Positions 1-5,987 of a DNA stretch of 5,987 nucleotides are shown piece after piece. Position numbers and translations under genes: made by a program. The DNA lies in contig JAUXDR010000074.1 in NCBI GenBank assembly GCA_030618205.1, positions 1-5,987 of the forward strand. The letters run 5' to 3'. The stretch's first letter is position 1. Every line of letters begins with the position of its first letter. The stretch comes from Deltaproteobacteria bacterium. GTDB lineage: Bacteria > Desulfobacterota > Dissulfuribacteria > Dissulfuribacterales > UBA3076. The notes beneath the pieces were generated by a model, which saw only the letters and a list, made by a program, of their open reading frames with translations, searched no databases and was not told the origin of the DNA.

Positions 1-1611
1 GCCGAAGCTGCATCCATACGGCTCTTTGATCCCAAATCCCTGAGCATGACCTGCCTCGGCACACACCGGATTTCTGAGGCTGAATGTAAAATTGCCGTCC
101 CTTTTGAGGATTCCATCTCGGGACGGGTGGTCCGGGAAAACAGAAGCATCGCTATATCGAGCCTCCTTGAGGATCCGTACTTTAAGATTAAAAGCATCGT
201 GAAAGATAAAGGATTTCATTCCCTCTTGGCGGTCCCTCTTCAGATTCCAAGGTTTTCAGGTTCGGAAGGAGATGTTCTCGGCTCCCTTCAGATTTATTAC
301 AAGGAGGATAACCGGAAGTTTGATCCATTTGAGATAATTCATGCCGAGCTCCTGGCCCGCCGCGTAAGCTTTGTCCTGGCCAAAAGGAAGATCCTGGCCT
401 TACAGAGGCTGAATGCGCACAAGGAGAACATTGTAGACAGGATTTTTATTAAGTTGAGTAACCGGGAAGGGATCAAGTTGAAGGACCTGTTCATGGACCT
501 GGTCCCCGAGCTTGAGCCATATCTGCAGGTCAAGAGTTGTTCTCTGTTTTCAGTGTCCAAGGATCAAAAGTTTATCCGTCTTGAGGCCGGGTATCCCCTG
601 GATAAAACATATCACCAATTGGGCTATACCTTTACAGTAAGCCATCACCTGTACTTCCAAACTGCGATCCATGGGGCGCCGGAATACGGAGACCATCCGT
701 TTGAGCGGATCGATCCTGCCTATCTCTTGATAAAAGATCCTGAAAGGAGCCGCTTCATCAGCTCAGGTATGCGGAAATTCGTCCAAAGGCATCACATTCA
801 TTCCATCCTGATCGTCCCGCTCAGGGTAAAGGGGATCACTCGTTATCTGATGACCTTTTATGCTACGGATCAGAAGTCGTCCTTTATGAACGAAGAGATA
901 GATCTGTTGACCTTTTTGGGAAAAGAAGCCATGAAGGCTTTGCGGTTAGAGCTCTTGGACGACATCATGCACGATTTCAAAAATCCGGCAATTGCCATCA
1001 CAGGATTTGCCTCCAGGGCCAGGAATCTGATGGAATCAGAAGACCTTGAGGGGATACGGAACAAGTTGGTTACCTACCTGGACATCATCCTTAAGGAAAC
1101 GGTCCGTATGCAGGATATGGCCTTGGCCATGAGATTGGAAGGCCGGGAAGAGGTTTTGGATCTTGGCGAGATCGCCGGAGAGCGGTTCCGCCTCAACGAG
1201 GAAGCCGTTCGGCAATCATGGCGCAAATATATCCGGATAGAGCCCCCGGAAATTGAAGCAGAGATATTAGTCTATTGTTCACGTTTCGGTCTGGAACGAG
1301 TACTGGACAATCTAATGAACAACGCTGTCAATGCCATCCCGAAACAGGGAGGCGCTCTGTCTATGCGCTGTTATATAGAGGAGACTATGGCCTGTCTCGA
1401 GATCAGAAATACAGGAGAGATACCAGAGGAAAAAATTGATCAGGTCAAAAAAGGTGAAGTAAGGGGCCGTGGCTTAAACATCATTTATAGGTTTGTGCAG
1501 GGCAACCACGGAAAGATCGATATCCAAACCGAGGACGGTCAGACCGTAGTCATTGTCAAGCTCCCGCTTTTTCAGCAAAAAGACGTTGAGTTAGCAAAGA
1601 AAAAACTCTAA
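1..1611 (+). CDS. GAF-GAF sensor histidine kinase, 5'-truncated by the window edge
   Basis: The reading frame is open from base 1 to the TAA at 1609-1611, giving 536 codons. The ATG at 46 lies inside a GAF domain (codons before it read EAASIRLFDPKSLS, a typical GAF strand), so the true start is upstream. Domains, numbered from the first codon: GAF 1 about 1-115; a helical linker about 115-150; a second GAF-like domain about 155-310; a dimerisation helix with H-box HDFKNP and phospho-acceptor His324 (codon 970-972); and an HATPase_c domain about 420-525. The latter has N-box DNLMNNAVNAI (436-446), a G1-like motif NTGEIPEE and a G2 motif GRGLNII. There is no membrane segment and no receiver domain in the visible part, so it is probably a cytosolic sensor that autophosphorylates and passes phosphate to a separate regulator. 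The GAF ligand cannot be deduced. No response regulator follows; the next gene converges. PAS or other domains may precede the visible part. Confidence 0.93.
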   Translation, partial: AEAASIRLFDPKSLSMTCLGTHRISEAECKIAVPFEDSISGRVVRENRSIAISSLLEDPYFKIKSIVKDKGFHSLLAVPLQIPRFSGSEGDVLGSLQIYYKEDNRKFDPFEIIHAELLARRVSFVLAKRKILALQRLNAHKENIVDRIFIKLSNREGIKLKDLFMDLVPELEPYLQVKSCSLFSVSKDQKFIRLEAGYPLDKTYHQLGYTFTVSHHLYFQTAIHGAPEYGDHPFERIDPAYLLIKDPERSRFISSGMRKFVQRHHIHSILIVPLRVKGITRYLMTFYATDQKSSFMNEEIDLLTFLGKEAMKALRLELLDDIMHDFKNPAIAITGFASRARNLMESEDLEGIRNKLVTYLDIILKETVRMQDMALAMRLEGREEVLDLGEIAGERFRLNEEAVRQSWRKYIRIEPPEIEAEILVYCSRFGLERVLDNLMNNAVNAIPKQGGALSMRCYIEETMACLEIRNTGEIPEEKIDQVKKGEVRGRGLNIIYRFVQGNHGKIDIQTEDGQTVVIVKLPLFQQKDVELAKKKL

Positions 1612-1658
1612 TATCAATTAATTAACCGCCGGCGGCAAGACTCTTTCAGACAAGACAA

Positions 1659-1704
1659 ACAGGATGTGCAGGATTTTTTATCCTGATAATCCTGTACATC
1701 CTGT
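1659..1704. repeat. Inverted repeat of 9-base ATCCTGTAC-type units, possible bidirectional terminator or dispersed repeat
   Basis: The left arm 1659-1675 (acaggatgtgcaggatt) and right arm 1688-1704 (aatcctgtacatcctgt) are complementary over 17 positions, with one G:T wobble at 1668/1695, around a 12-base loop. Each arm is internally repetitive. CAGGAT recurs at 1660 and 1669, and ATCCTG recurs at 1680, 1689 and 1698, all at a 9-base period. The element lies 47 bases past the kinase stop, between two convergent genes, so a role in ending transcription from both sides is plausible. No run of T follows the right arm, so a classic intrinsic terminator is not shown. From general knowledge, units of this kind (ATCCTGT-A-CATCCTGTC) are scattered between genes in many Desulfobacterota and other genomes; copy number here cannot be seen. 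Confidence 0.75.
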
Positions 1705-1778
1705 CTGGAAAATGGAAATTCCTATACTATCAAGTTTAAATCGCGCCTTTGTGTGAATTCCGGCTTTTGGCGACGGTA

Positions 1779-2012
1779 TTAAGATTTGAGTTTAAGGCCG
1801 GGCTCCTCCCGGATAAAAATCTCAACCGGATTTTCACGTTTTTTCTTTGGTAGATCAACTCCCTGTCTTCGAAGCTCTGTAACGATTTTCGAGACCTGAG
1901 CTTTGCTGATACCGAGTTCGTCTGCGATTTCAGCCGCGGTCATGTTTGTGTAGTTCTTGTAGATGTGGCGAACATCATCTACTGCATATGGCCTGCTTTT
2001 AGTTCTTGTCAT
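1779..2012 (-). CDS. Small basic helix-turn-helix DNA-binding protein (77 aa)
   Basis: This complete small gene starts at ATG 2012-2010 and ends with TAA at 1781-1779. An AAAGGA ribosome site (complement of 2022-2027) sits 9 bases before the ATG, which supports the start. The protein has a basic N-terminus (MTRTKSRPY) and a helix-turn-helix at about residues 24-51. In that motif TAAEIADELG is the first helix, GIS the turn, and KAQVSKIVTELRRQG the recognition helix. A basic KKKRENP segment and a short tail follow. There is no ligand-binding or dimerisation domain, so it is probably a small transcription factor or nucleoid-associated DNA-binding protein; I cannot assign a named family. It follows clpB on the same strand after 194 bp and converges on the histidine kinase gene. 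An extended -10 promoter and a TGCAA-N4-TTGCA dyad lie upstream, so separate transcription and perhaps autoregulation are likely (inference). Confidence 0.82.
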   Translation of the reverse strand: MTRTKSRPYAVDDVRHIYKNYTNMTAAEIADELGISKAQVSKIVTELRRQGVDLPKKKRENPVEIFIREEPGLKLKS

Positions 2013-2060
2013 AATTCATCATCCTTTCCCAAATTTTTTATCTATAAATTGTGGTATTGC

Positions 2061-2074
2061 TGCAAATAATTGCA
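2061..2074. promoter_or_regulatory. TGCAA-N4-TTGCA dyad, candidate operator upstream of the small HTH gene
   Basis: Perfect 5-bp arms TGCAA (2061-2065) and TTGCA (2070-2074) flank four A/T bases, about 50 bp upstream of the HTH start codon. The size and symmetry fit a site for a small HTH dimer. It would lie within the leader if the promoter at 2129-2158 is used. No binding evidence exists, and a dyad this short can arise by chance in A/T-rich DNA. Confidence 0.35.
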
Positions 2075-2128
2075 CATTGGCCGGAGAAAGACAAGGCCTA
2101 TCAAATTGTAGTTCAACAAATCAAGGCC

Positions 2129-2158
2129 AGTATAACAGAAACGAACGTTTTGCACCAA
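2129..2158 (-). promoter_or_regulatory. Extended -10 sigma-70-type promoter for the small HTH gene
   Basis: On the minus strand TGTTATACT (complement of 2129-2137) is an extended -10 element: TG, one base, then TATACT, which matches TATAAT at 5 of 6. A partial -35, TTGGTG (complement of 2153-2158), lies 18 bases upstream. Transcription would start near 2122 and give a leader of roughly 110 bases before the ATG at 2012. It lies in the gap after clpB, so the HTH gene need not depend on clpB read-through. Confidence 0.5.
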
Positions 2159-2206
2159 TCCAAAAGCAGAAAATTCGCAGATCTTTTTTCTTATGCGTGA
2201 AGATAA

Positions 2207-4792
2207 TCAGTTTTTACGGAATGACACATGGCCGTTTTTGTCCATGTCTATCAGGATATTGTCTCCCTCTTTGAAGGTCCCCTCGAGGATTTTAAGGGCC
2301 AGCGGATTCTCAATGTAGCGCTGAATGGCCCTCTTGAGAGGACGGGCCCCGTAAGTAAGATCATAGCCTGCGTCGGCTATCCATGTCTTTGCTCCTTTGC
2401 TCACGTCAATTTCGTAATTATGCTCTTGCAGACGGTCCTTGAGATAGCTGAGCTGGATATCCACAATACTTTGCAGGTGTTCCTTGCTGAGTGAATGAAA
2501 GATGATCACGTCGTCCACTCGGTTCAGGAACTCGGGTTTGAAGCGGAGACGAAGGGCGTCCATCATCCTGTGCTCCATTTCCTCCGGGTCCTTGATTTCC
2601 TGAATCAGGTCAGTGCCTATGTTGGAAGTCATGATAATTATGGTGTTACGGAAGTTTACAGTACGGCCCTTGCCGTCAGTAAGCCTTCCATCGTCCAGGA
2701 TTTGGAGCAGTATATTGAATACGTCCTGATGGGCCTTTTCTATTTCGTCAAAAAGAATAACAGAATAGGGCTTGCGCCGTACGGCCTCTGTGAGATAGCC
2801 ACCTTCTTCATATCCCACATAGCCCGGAGGCGCACCGATTAACCTGGCGACTGAGTGTCTTTCCATATATTCGCTCATGTCCATACGAATTATGGCCTGC
2901 TCAGTATCGAACATGAATTCAGCCAGGGTCCTGGCCAGCTCTGTTTTTCCAACACCTGTGGGTCCGAGAAAGATAAAGGAGCCAATAGGCCGCGCGCTGT
3001 CCTGCAGGCCGGCCCTGGCCCTGCGGACTGCGTTTGATACTGCCTGTATGGCCTTTTCCTGACCAATAACCCGTTGGCTCAGGCGATCTTCCATGTGGAC
3101 CAGCTTTTCCCTCTCTCCCTCAAGTAGTTTGCTGACCGGTATTCCGGTCCACTTGGATATGATGTCCGCAATGTCGTCTGCGTCCACCTCCTCCTTGAGC
3201 ATGCCGGTGCCATCCTTCTGAAGCTCCTCTATACGGCCCTGTTCCTCTTTGAGTTGCTTCTCAAGATTTGGGATCTCTCCGTAGAGGATTTCAGCCACCT
3301 TGTTCAGGTCACCCTCACGCTGGAATCTCTCTGCGTCGATCCTGAGCTGATCTATACGTTCCTTGATATCACGGATTTTTTGAATAATCCCCTTTTCCTG
3401 CTGCCAGCGGGCCTTGAGCGTATCGCTCTGCTCTCTGAGGTCGGCAAGATCCTGTTTGATCTTCTCTAATCTTTCCTGGGAGGCCGGATCAGTTTCTTTT
3501 TTCAGGGCCTGCTGTTCTATTTCCAGCTGCATGCTCCGGCGCTCCAGTTCGTCGATGTCCGCTGGAAGGCTGTCTATTTCGATTCTCAACTTTGCTGCTG
3601 ACTCGTCTATAAGATCAATGGCCTTGTCCGGGAGAAAGCGATCAGTGATGTAGCGCTGAGACAGCGTGGATGCCGCAATTATAGATGAATCCTTTATCCG
3701 CACTCCATGGTGCACCTCGTATTTTTCTTTCAGTCCGCGGAGTATGGCAATGGTGTCCTCAATACTGGACTCATTCACCATCACGGGCTGAAAGCGTCTT
3801 TCGAGCGCCGCATCCTTTTCAATGTACTTGCGGTATTCGTCTATTGTGGTGGCACCGATACAGTGGAGATCTCCCCTGGCAAGGGCAGGTTTCAGCATGT
3901 TCGAGGCATCCATGGATCCCTGGGCCGCTCCGGCGCCCACCATAGTGTGGATTTCGTCTATGAACAGGATGACTTCGCCCTGCCGTTCAGCTACTTCTTT
4001 AAGGACTGCCTTCAGCCGTTCTTCAAATTCACCCCGGTACTTGGCCCCTGCGATCAAGGCCCCCATATCCAGGGCAATAATGCGCCGGTCCCTAAGTGTC
4101 TCAGGAATATCGCCGGAGACTATTCGTTGGGCCAGACCCTCTACTATCGCAGTCTTACCAACGCCGGGCTCACCTATGAGCACGGGATTATTCTTGGTCC
4201 TTCGTGACAGTACCTGCAGGACCCTGCGAATTTCATCGTCGCGACCTATTACCGGGTCCAGCTTCCCTGATCTTGCAAAAGAGGTGAGGTCTCTTCCGTA
4301 CTTTTCAAGTGCTTGATACTTTTCCTCAGGGTTAGGGTCGGTTATTCTCTGGCTACCCCTTATGGATACCAGGGCCTGCAGGAAGGTATCCTTGTTGACC
4401 CCATGGCCTGTTAATGCCTGGCCGGCCTTTGTGTGGGACGCGTCGAGGATGGCAAGAACCAGGTGTTCCTGGCTGACATACTCATCCTTCATTTTATCCG
4501 CAATGGCAAATGCCTTTTCCAGTATCTGATTCAGCGTGGACGACATATAGATCTGCAGACCCGCTCCGCTCACTTGAGGGAGATTGTTTACAGCCTCATC
4601 CACTTCGGCTTCAATGGCCTGGATTTCAACCCCCATTTTCCTCAGAACCGATGGCACAATTCCCTCAGGCCGGGCTAGCAGTATCTTTAGCAGATGTTCG
4701 GGCTCGATTTGCTGATGCCCCTTGCTTTGGGCCAAGCTCTGGGCCTTCTGCAGGGCCTCTTGTGATTTCATTGTGAATTTTTCAAGTTGCAT
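2207..4792 (-). CDS. clpB: ATP-dependent protein disaggregase ClpB
   Basis: This is a complete 861-residue Hsp100/ClpB, the usual family length (about 850-870). As a hexameric cytosolic AAA+ machine, ClpB threads aggregated proteins through its central pore and works with DnaK/DnaJ/GrpE. Visible parts: Clp N-domain about 1-148; first AAA+ module with Walker A GEPGVGKT (207-214), pore loop KYRG (Tyr252), Walker B ILFIDE (Glu280) and arginine finger ERR (331-333); coiled-coil middle domain about 405-530, which separates ClpB from ClpA and ClpC; second module with Walker A GPTGVGKT (610-617), pore loop GYVG (Tyr658), Walker B VILFDE (Glu683) and sensor-2 GARPLKR (815-821). All catalytic residues are present. 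No IGF/IGL-type ClpP-docking loop was noticed, as expected for ClpB. The start at 4792 matches family N-termini ([14 protein letters not shown]) and has TAAGGA (complement of 4804-4809) 11 bases upstream. It is transcribed divergently from the HD hydrolase gene. Neither a CIRCE element nor a clear sigma-32 promoter is visible upstream. Confidence 0.98.
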   Translation of the reverse strand: MQLEKFTMKSQEALQKAQSLAQSKGHQQIEPEHLLKILLARPEGIVPSVLRKMGVEIQAIEAEVDEAVNNLPQVSGAGLQIYMSSTLNQILEKAFAIADKMKDEYVSQEHLVLAILDASHTKAGQALTGHGVNKDTFLQALVSIRGSQRITDPNPEEKYQALEKYGRDLTSFARSGKLDPVIGRDDEIRRVLQVLSRRTKNNPVLIGEPGVGKTAIVEGLAQRIVSGDIPETLRDRRIIALDMGALIAGAKYRGEFEERLKAVLKEVAERQGEVILFIDEIHTMVGAGAAQGSMDASNMLKPALARGDLHCIGATTIDEYRKYIEKDAALERRFQPVMVNESSIEDTIAILRGLKEKYEVHHGVRIKDSSIIAASTLSQRYITDRFLPDKAIDLIDESAAKLRIEIDSLPADIDELERRSMQLEIEQQALKKETDPASQERLEKIKQDLADLREQSDTLKARWQQEKGIIQKIRDIKERIDQLRIDAERFQREGDLNKVAEILYGEIPNLEKQLKEEQGRIEELQKDGTGMLKEEVDADDIADIISKWTGIPVSKLLEGEREKLVHMEDRLSQRVIGQEKAIQAVSNAVRRARAGLQDSARPIGSFIFLGPTGVGKTELARTLAEFMFDTEQAIIRMDMSEYMERHSVARLIGAPPGYVGYEEGGYLTEAVRRKPYSVILFDEIEKAHQDVFNILLQILDDGRLTDGKGRTVNFRNTIIIMTSNIGTDLIQEIKDPEEMEHRMMDALRLRFKPEFLNRVDDVIIFHSLSKEHLQSIVDIQLSYLKDRLQEHNYEIDVSKGAKTWIADAGYDLTYGARPLKRAIQRYIENPLALKILEGTFKEGDNILIDMDKNGHVSFRKN

Positions 4793-4857
4793 GATTTAAA
4801 ATATCCTTAGATTTTAAAGACTTAAATGTATTGAGAGGTTACTTTTTATTCCAAAGC

Positions 4858-4886
4858 AAGGTAAGAATCGGAGATTATGGTGTCAA
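4858..4886 (-). promoter_or_regulatory. Candidate clpB promoter (TTGACA -35, weak -10)
   Basis: On the minus strand a perfect TTGACA (complement of 4881-4886) is followed after 17 bases by TACCTT (complement of 4858-4863), which matches TATAAT at only 3 of 6. A start near 4851 would give a leader of about 60 bases before the clpB ATG. The exact -35 and ideal spacing argue for it; the poor -10 argues for weak or activator-assisted use. Slightly downstream, CTTGCTT followed 15 bases later by CCTCTCAAT loosely resembles a sigma-32 promoter but is not convincing. Confidence 0.4.
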
Positions 4887-4896
4887 TAGACACAAT
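4877..4896. promoter_or_regulatory. Imperfect 20-bp dyad covering the clpB -35, candidate operator
   Basis: GTGTC (4880-4884), four bases AATA, then GACAC (4889-4893) form a perfect 5-bp-arm dyad. Beyond one mismatch it extends by two more pairs on each side (AT at 4877-4878 with AT at 4895-4896). It includes the TTGACA proposed as the clpB -35 and lies 78 bases or more before the divergent HD gene. A bound dimeric regulator would occlude RNA polymerase at clpB. The regulator is unknown. Confidence 0.4.
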
Positions 4897-4923
4897 AACA
4901 ATTGCTTTGTTAAATCACATGTA

Positions 4924-4958
4924 GAATATTGAACTAATGAGCCAATTAATCAATATTC
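4924..4958 (+). promoter_or_regulatory. 9-bp hairpin or dyad immediately before the HD hydrolase ribosome site
   Basis: GAATATTGA (4924-4932) and TCAATATTC (4950-4958) are perfectly complementary over 9 bp with a 17-base loop. The stem ends one base before the GGAGGAG ribosome site at 4960-4966. It could be an operator or an A/U-rich leader stem close to the ribosome site, if transcription starts upstream of 4924. It is not a terminator: no U-run follows. Confidence 0.4.
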
Positions 4959-4959
4959 C

Positions 4960-4966
4960 GGAGGAG
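4960..4966 (+). promoter_or_regulatory. Strong Shine-Dalgarno site of the HD hydrolase gene
   Basis: GGAGGAG ends 8 bases before the ATG at 4975. This spacing chooses 4975 as the start over the in-frame ATG at 4990, which has no comparable site before it. Confidence 0.8.
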
Positions 4967-4974
4967 TTGAGTCT

Positions 4975-5987
4975 ATGACAATAAAGCTCATGGATGAAAG
5001 GAGACGTCTGGGAAAAGACGAGAAAAAAAGGCTTTCTCCGTTTGCAACCCTCAGTGTTGATGCTGTCCGGGAGAGGGAGGAAAAACGGTTAGCTACAGAC
5101 CACAGGCAATGGTTTTCAGTTGACGCAGACAGAATTCTGCATTCACTGGCATATGCAAGGTATATAGACAAGACCCAGGTTTTTTCCCTTATCCCCAATG
5201 ATCATATTACTCATAGAGTGCTTCACGTCCAACTGGTATCAAAGATAGCCAGGACTATAGGCCGTTTTCTCCGATTGAATGAGGATCTTATAGAGGCCAT
5301 TGCCTATGGGCACGATATCGGCCATCCTCCCTTTGGTCACGATGGCGAACGGTATCTCACCGAGTTATGCATGGAACACGGAATTCCTCCATTTATTCAC
5401 AGTGTCCAGGGAGTTCATTTTCTGCGCAGAGTTGAGCGAAAGGGTAGGGGATGCAATCTCAGTCTCCAGGTGTTTGACGGAATACTGTGCCACGATGGTG
5501 AGATACACTGCCCGTCAATTAGACCTCACAGGGGGAAGACATTTAAGACGCTGGATGCGGAGATAGAGGCAAAGCTCTCCTTACCTCAGACAGACCTCCG
5601 GCCCATGACACTCGAAGGTTGTGCGGTCAGGATGGCCGACGTAATCAGCTATGTGGGCAGGGATATCGAGGACGCAATCAGGCTTTGTTTGATAAGGAGG
5701 GATCAGATCCCAGATCATTGTCGGAAGATATTAGGGGATACGAACGGGACCATTGTTTACCGCTTGGTTGAGGATCTTATTAAATCCAGCCTGGATAGAG
5801 ACGAGACAGCCTTCAGCCATGAGGTGGTAAATGCCCTGTCAGAGCTAAAGGCCTTCAACATGGAGTTCATTTACATGAATCCCCGGATTAAAACCGAATC
5901 ATCCAAGATTAAGGACCTCTACAGGATTTTGTTTGAACACTTTCTGGATGATCTGCAACAGGACAGGAATGAATCAGTGATTTTTAG
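4975..5987 (+). CDS. HD-domain dNTP triphosphohydrolase (dGTPase-like), 3'-truncated by the window edge
   Basis: The frame is open from ATG 4975 to the right edge: 337 codons plus two bases, with no stop. The family cleaves a dNTP (classically dGTP) to the deoxynucleoside and triphosphate with an HD-type metal centre, in the cytosol, and influences dNTP pools. Visible signatures: DRILHSLAYARYIDKTQVF (52-70), equivalent to the family's DRI-HS-AFRRL-KTQVF stretch; HRVLH (80-84); the hallmark GHDIGHPPFGHDGE (112-125) with His113-Asp114; and MADVISYVGRDIEDA (220-234), equivalent to the family's D-IAY--HD-EDA motif. The expected metal ligands His84, His113, Asp114 and Asp222 are all present. Differences from the common consensus include HVQLV where HSLEV is usual and YARY where FRRL is usual, so the preferred substrate is uncertain. 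The gene is divergent from clpB with a 182-bp gap. A promoter could be TTGCTT (4902-4907) with AATATT (4925-4930), which is weak. Confidence 0.9.
   Translation, partial: MTIKLMDERRRLGKDEKKRLSPFATLSVDAVREREEKRLATDHRQWFSVDADRILHSLAYARYIDKTQVFSLIPNDHITHRVLHVQLVSKIARTIGRFLRLNEDLIEAIAYGHDIGHPPFGHDGERYLTELCMEHGIPPFIHSVQGVHFLRRVERKGRGCNLSLQVFDGILCHDGEIHCPSIRPHRGKTFKTLDAEIEAKLSLPQTDLRPMTLEGCAVRMADVISYVGRDIEDAIRLCLIRRDQIPDHCRKILGDTNGTIVYRLVEDLIKSSLDRDETAFSHEVVNALSELKAFNMEFIYMNPRIKTESSKIKDLYRILFEHFLDDLQQDRNESVIF

Noticed and set aside
46..48. ATG at 46 as the start of the histidine kinase
   Set aside because: The frame is open to base 1 and the codons before 46 encode recognisable GAF-domain sequence, so this is an internal methionine.
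1627..1636. Perfect 10-bp palindrome CCGCCGGCGG after the kinase stop
   Set aside because: It has no loop and no following T-run, and a short G+C palindrome of this size is weak evidence for any function.
2160..2206. AGAAAA/TTTTCT pairing just after the clpB stop (minus strand) as a terminator
   Set aside because: The stem is only six A/T-rich pairs with a 12-base loop and no proper U-run after it; too weak to call.
1963..2274. A 103-codon plus-strand frame across the clpB/HTH gap
   Set aside because: It lies antisense to the start of the HTH gene and the end of clpB, contains no domain-like sequence, and the two minus-strand genes are better supported.
2228..4776. Many plus-strand open frames of 60-166 codons opposite clpB
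   Set aside because: They lie opposite a fully conserved clpB reading frame, their translations show no family resemblance, and they are explained by codon bias of the real gene.
4793..4974. CIRCE (TTAGCACTC-N9-GAGTGCTAA) or a clear sigma-32 promoter before clpB
   Set aside because: I read both strands of the gap and found no CIRCE match; the CTTGCTT...CCTCTCAAT pair is too far from the sigma-32 consensus to annotate.
4950..5198. An 82-codon minus-strand frame overlapping the start of the HD hydrolase
   Set aside because: It is antisense to a gene with clear conserved motifs and a strong ribosome site, and its translation shows no recognisable features.
5300..5566. An 88-codon plus-strand frame inside the HD hydrolase gene
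   Set aside because: It is a different frame over the conserved GHDIGHPPFGH region of the real gene and has no motif of its own.

Overview
The window is a chromosomal stretch of a Gram-negative-type bacterium with intermediate G+C. The organism is inferred, not proven. The style of the tandem-GAF histidine kinase (HDFKNP-type H-box), the ClpB sequence, and an intergenic inverted repeat built from ATCCTGTAC-like units together suggest Desulfobacterota (the former Deltaproteobacteria, many of them sulfate reducers). There is no 16S or other phylogenetic marker here, so this is a moderate guess.

Layout, left to right. (1) Positions 1-1611, plus strand: the C-terminal 536 codons of a soluble GAF-GAF sensor histidine kinase whose start lies upstream of the window. 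(2) Positions 1612-1778: a convergent intergenic gap with a 17-bp-stem inverted repeat made of 9-base units. (3) Positions 1779-2012, minus strand: a 77-residue basic helix-turn-helix protein. (4) Positions 2013-2206: a gap with a good extended -10 promoter candidate and a TGCAA-N4-TTGCA dyad, both upstream of the HTH gene. (5) Positions 2207-4792, minus strand: a complete, intact clpB of 861 codons. (6) Positions 4793-4974: a 182-bp divergent intergenic region with several dyads, one covering a consensus TTGACA -35 box that faces clpB. (7) Positions 4975-5987, plus strand: the first 337 codons of an HD-domain dNTP triphosphohydrolase (dGTPase-like), open at the right edge.

How the genes relate. 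ClpB is the general protein disaggregase and the HD enzyme is a nucleotide-pool or housekeeping hydrolase. They are divergently transcribed from one short region and may share control, but no functional link is evident. The histidine kinase has no response regulator downstream inside the window and faces the small HTH gene convergently. The HTH gene follows clpB on the same strand after 194 bp and appears to have its own promoter.

I see no CRISPR array, transposase, phage gene, tRNA or rRNA. The coding content is ordinary. The points worth a second look are in the intergenic DNA and in small sequence variations of the kinase and the HD enzyme. I do not see convincing evidence of a new multi-gene system.
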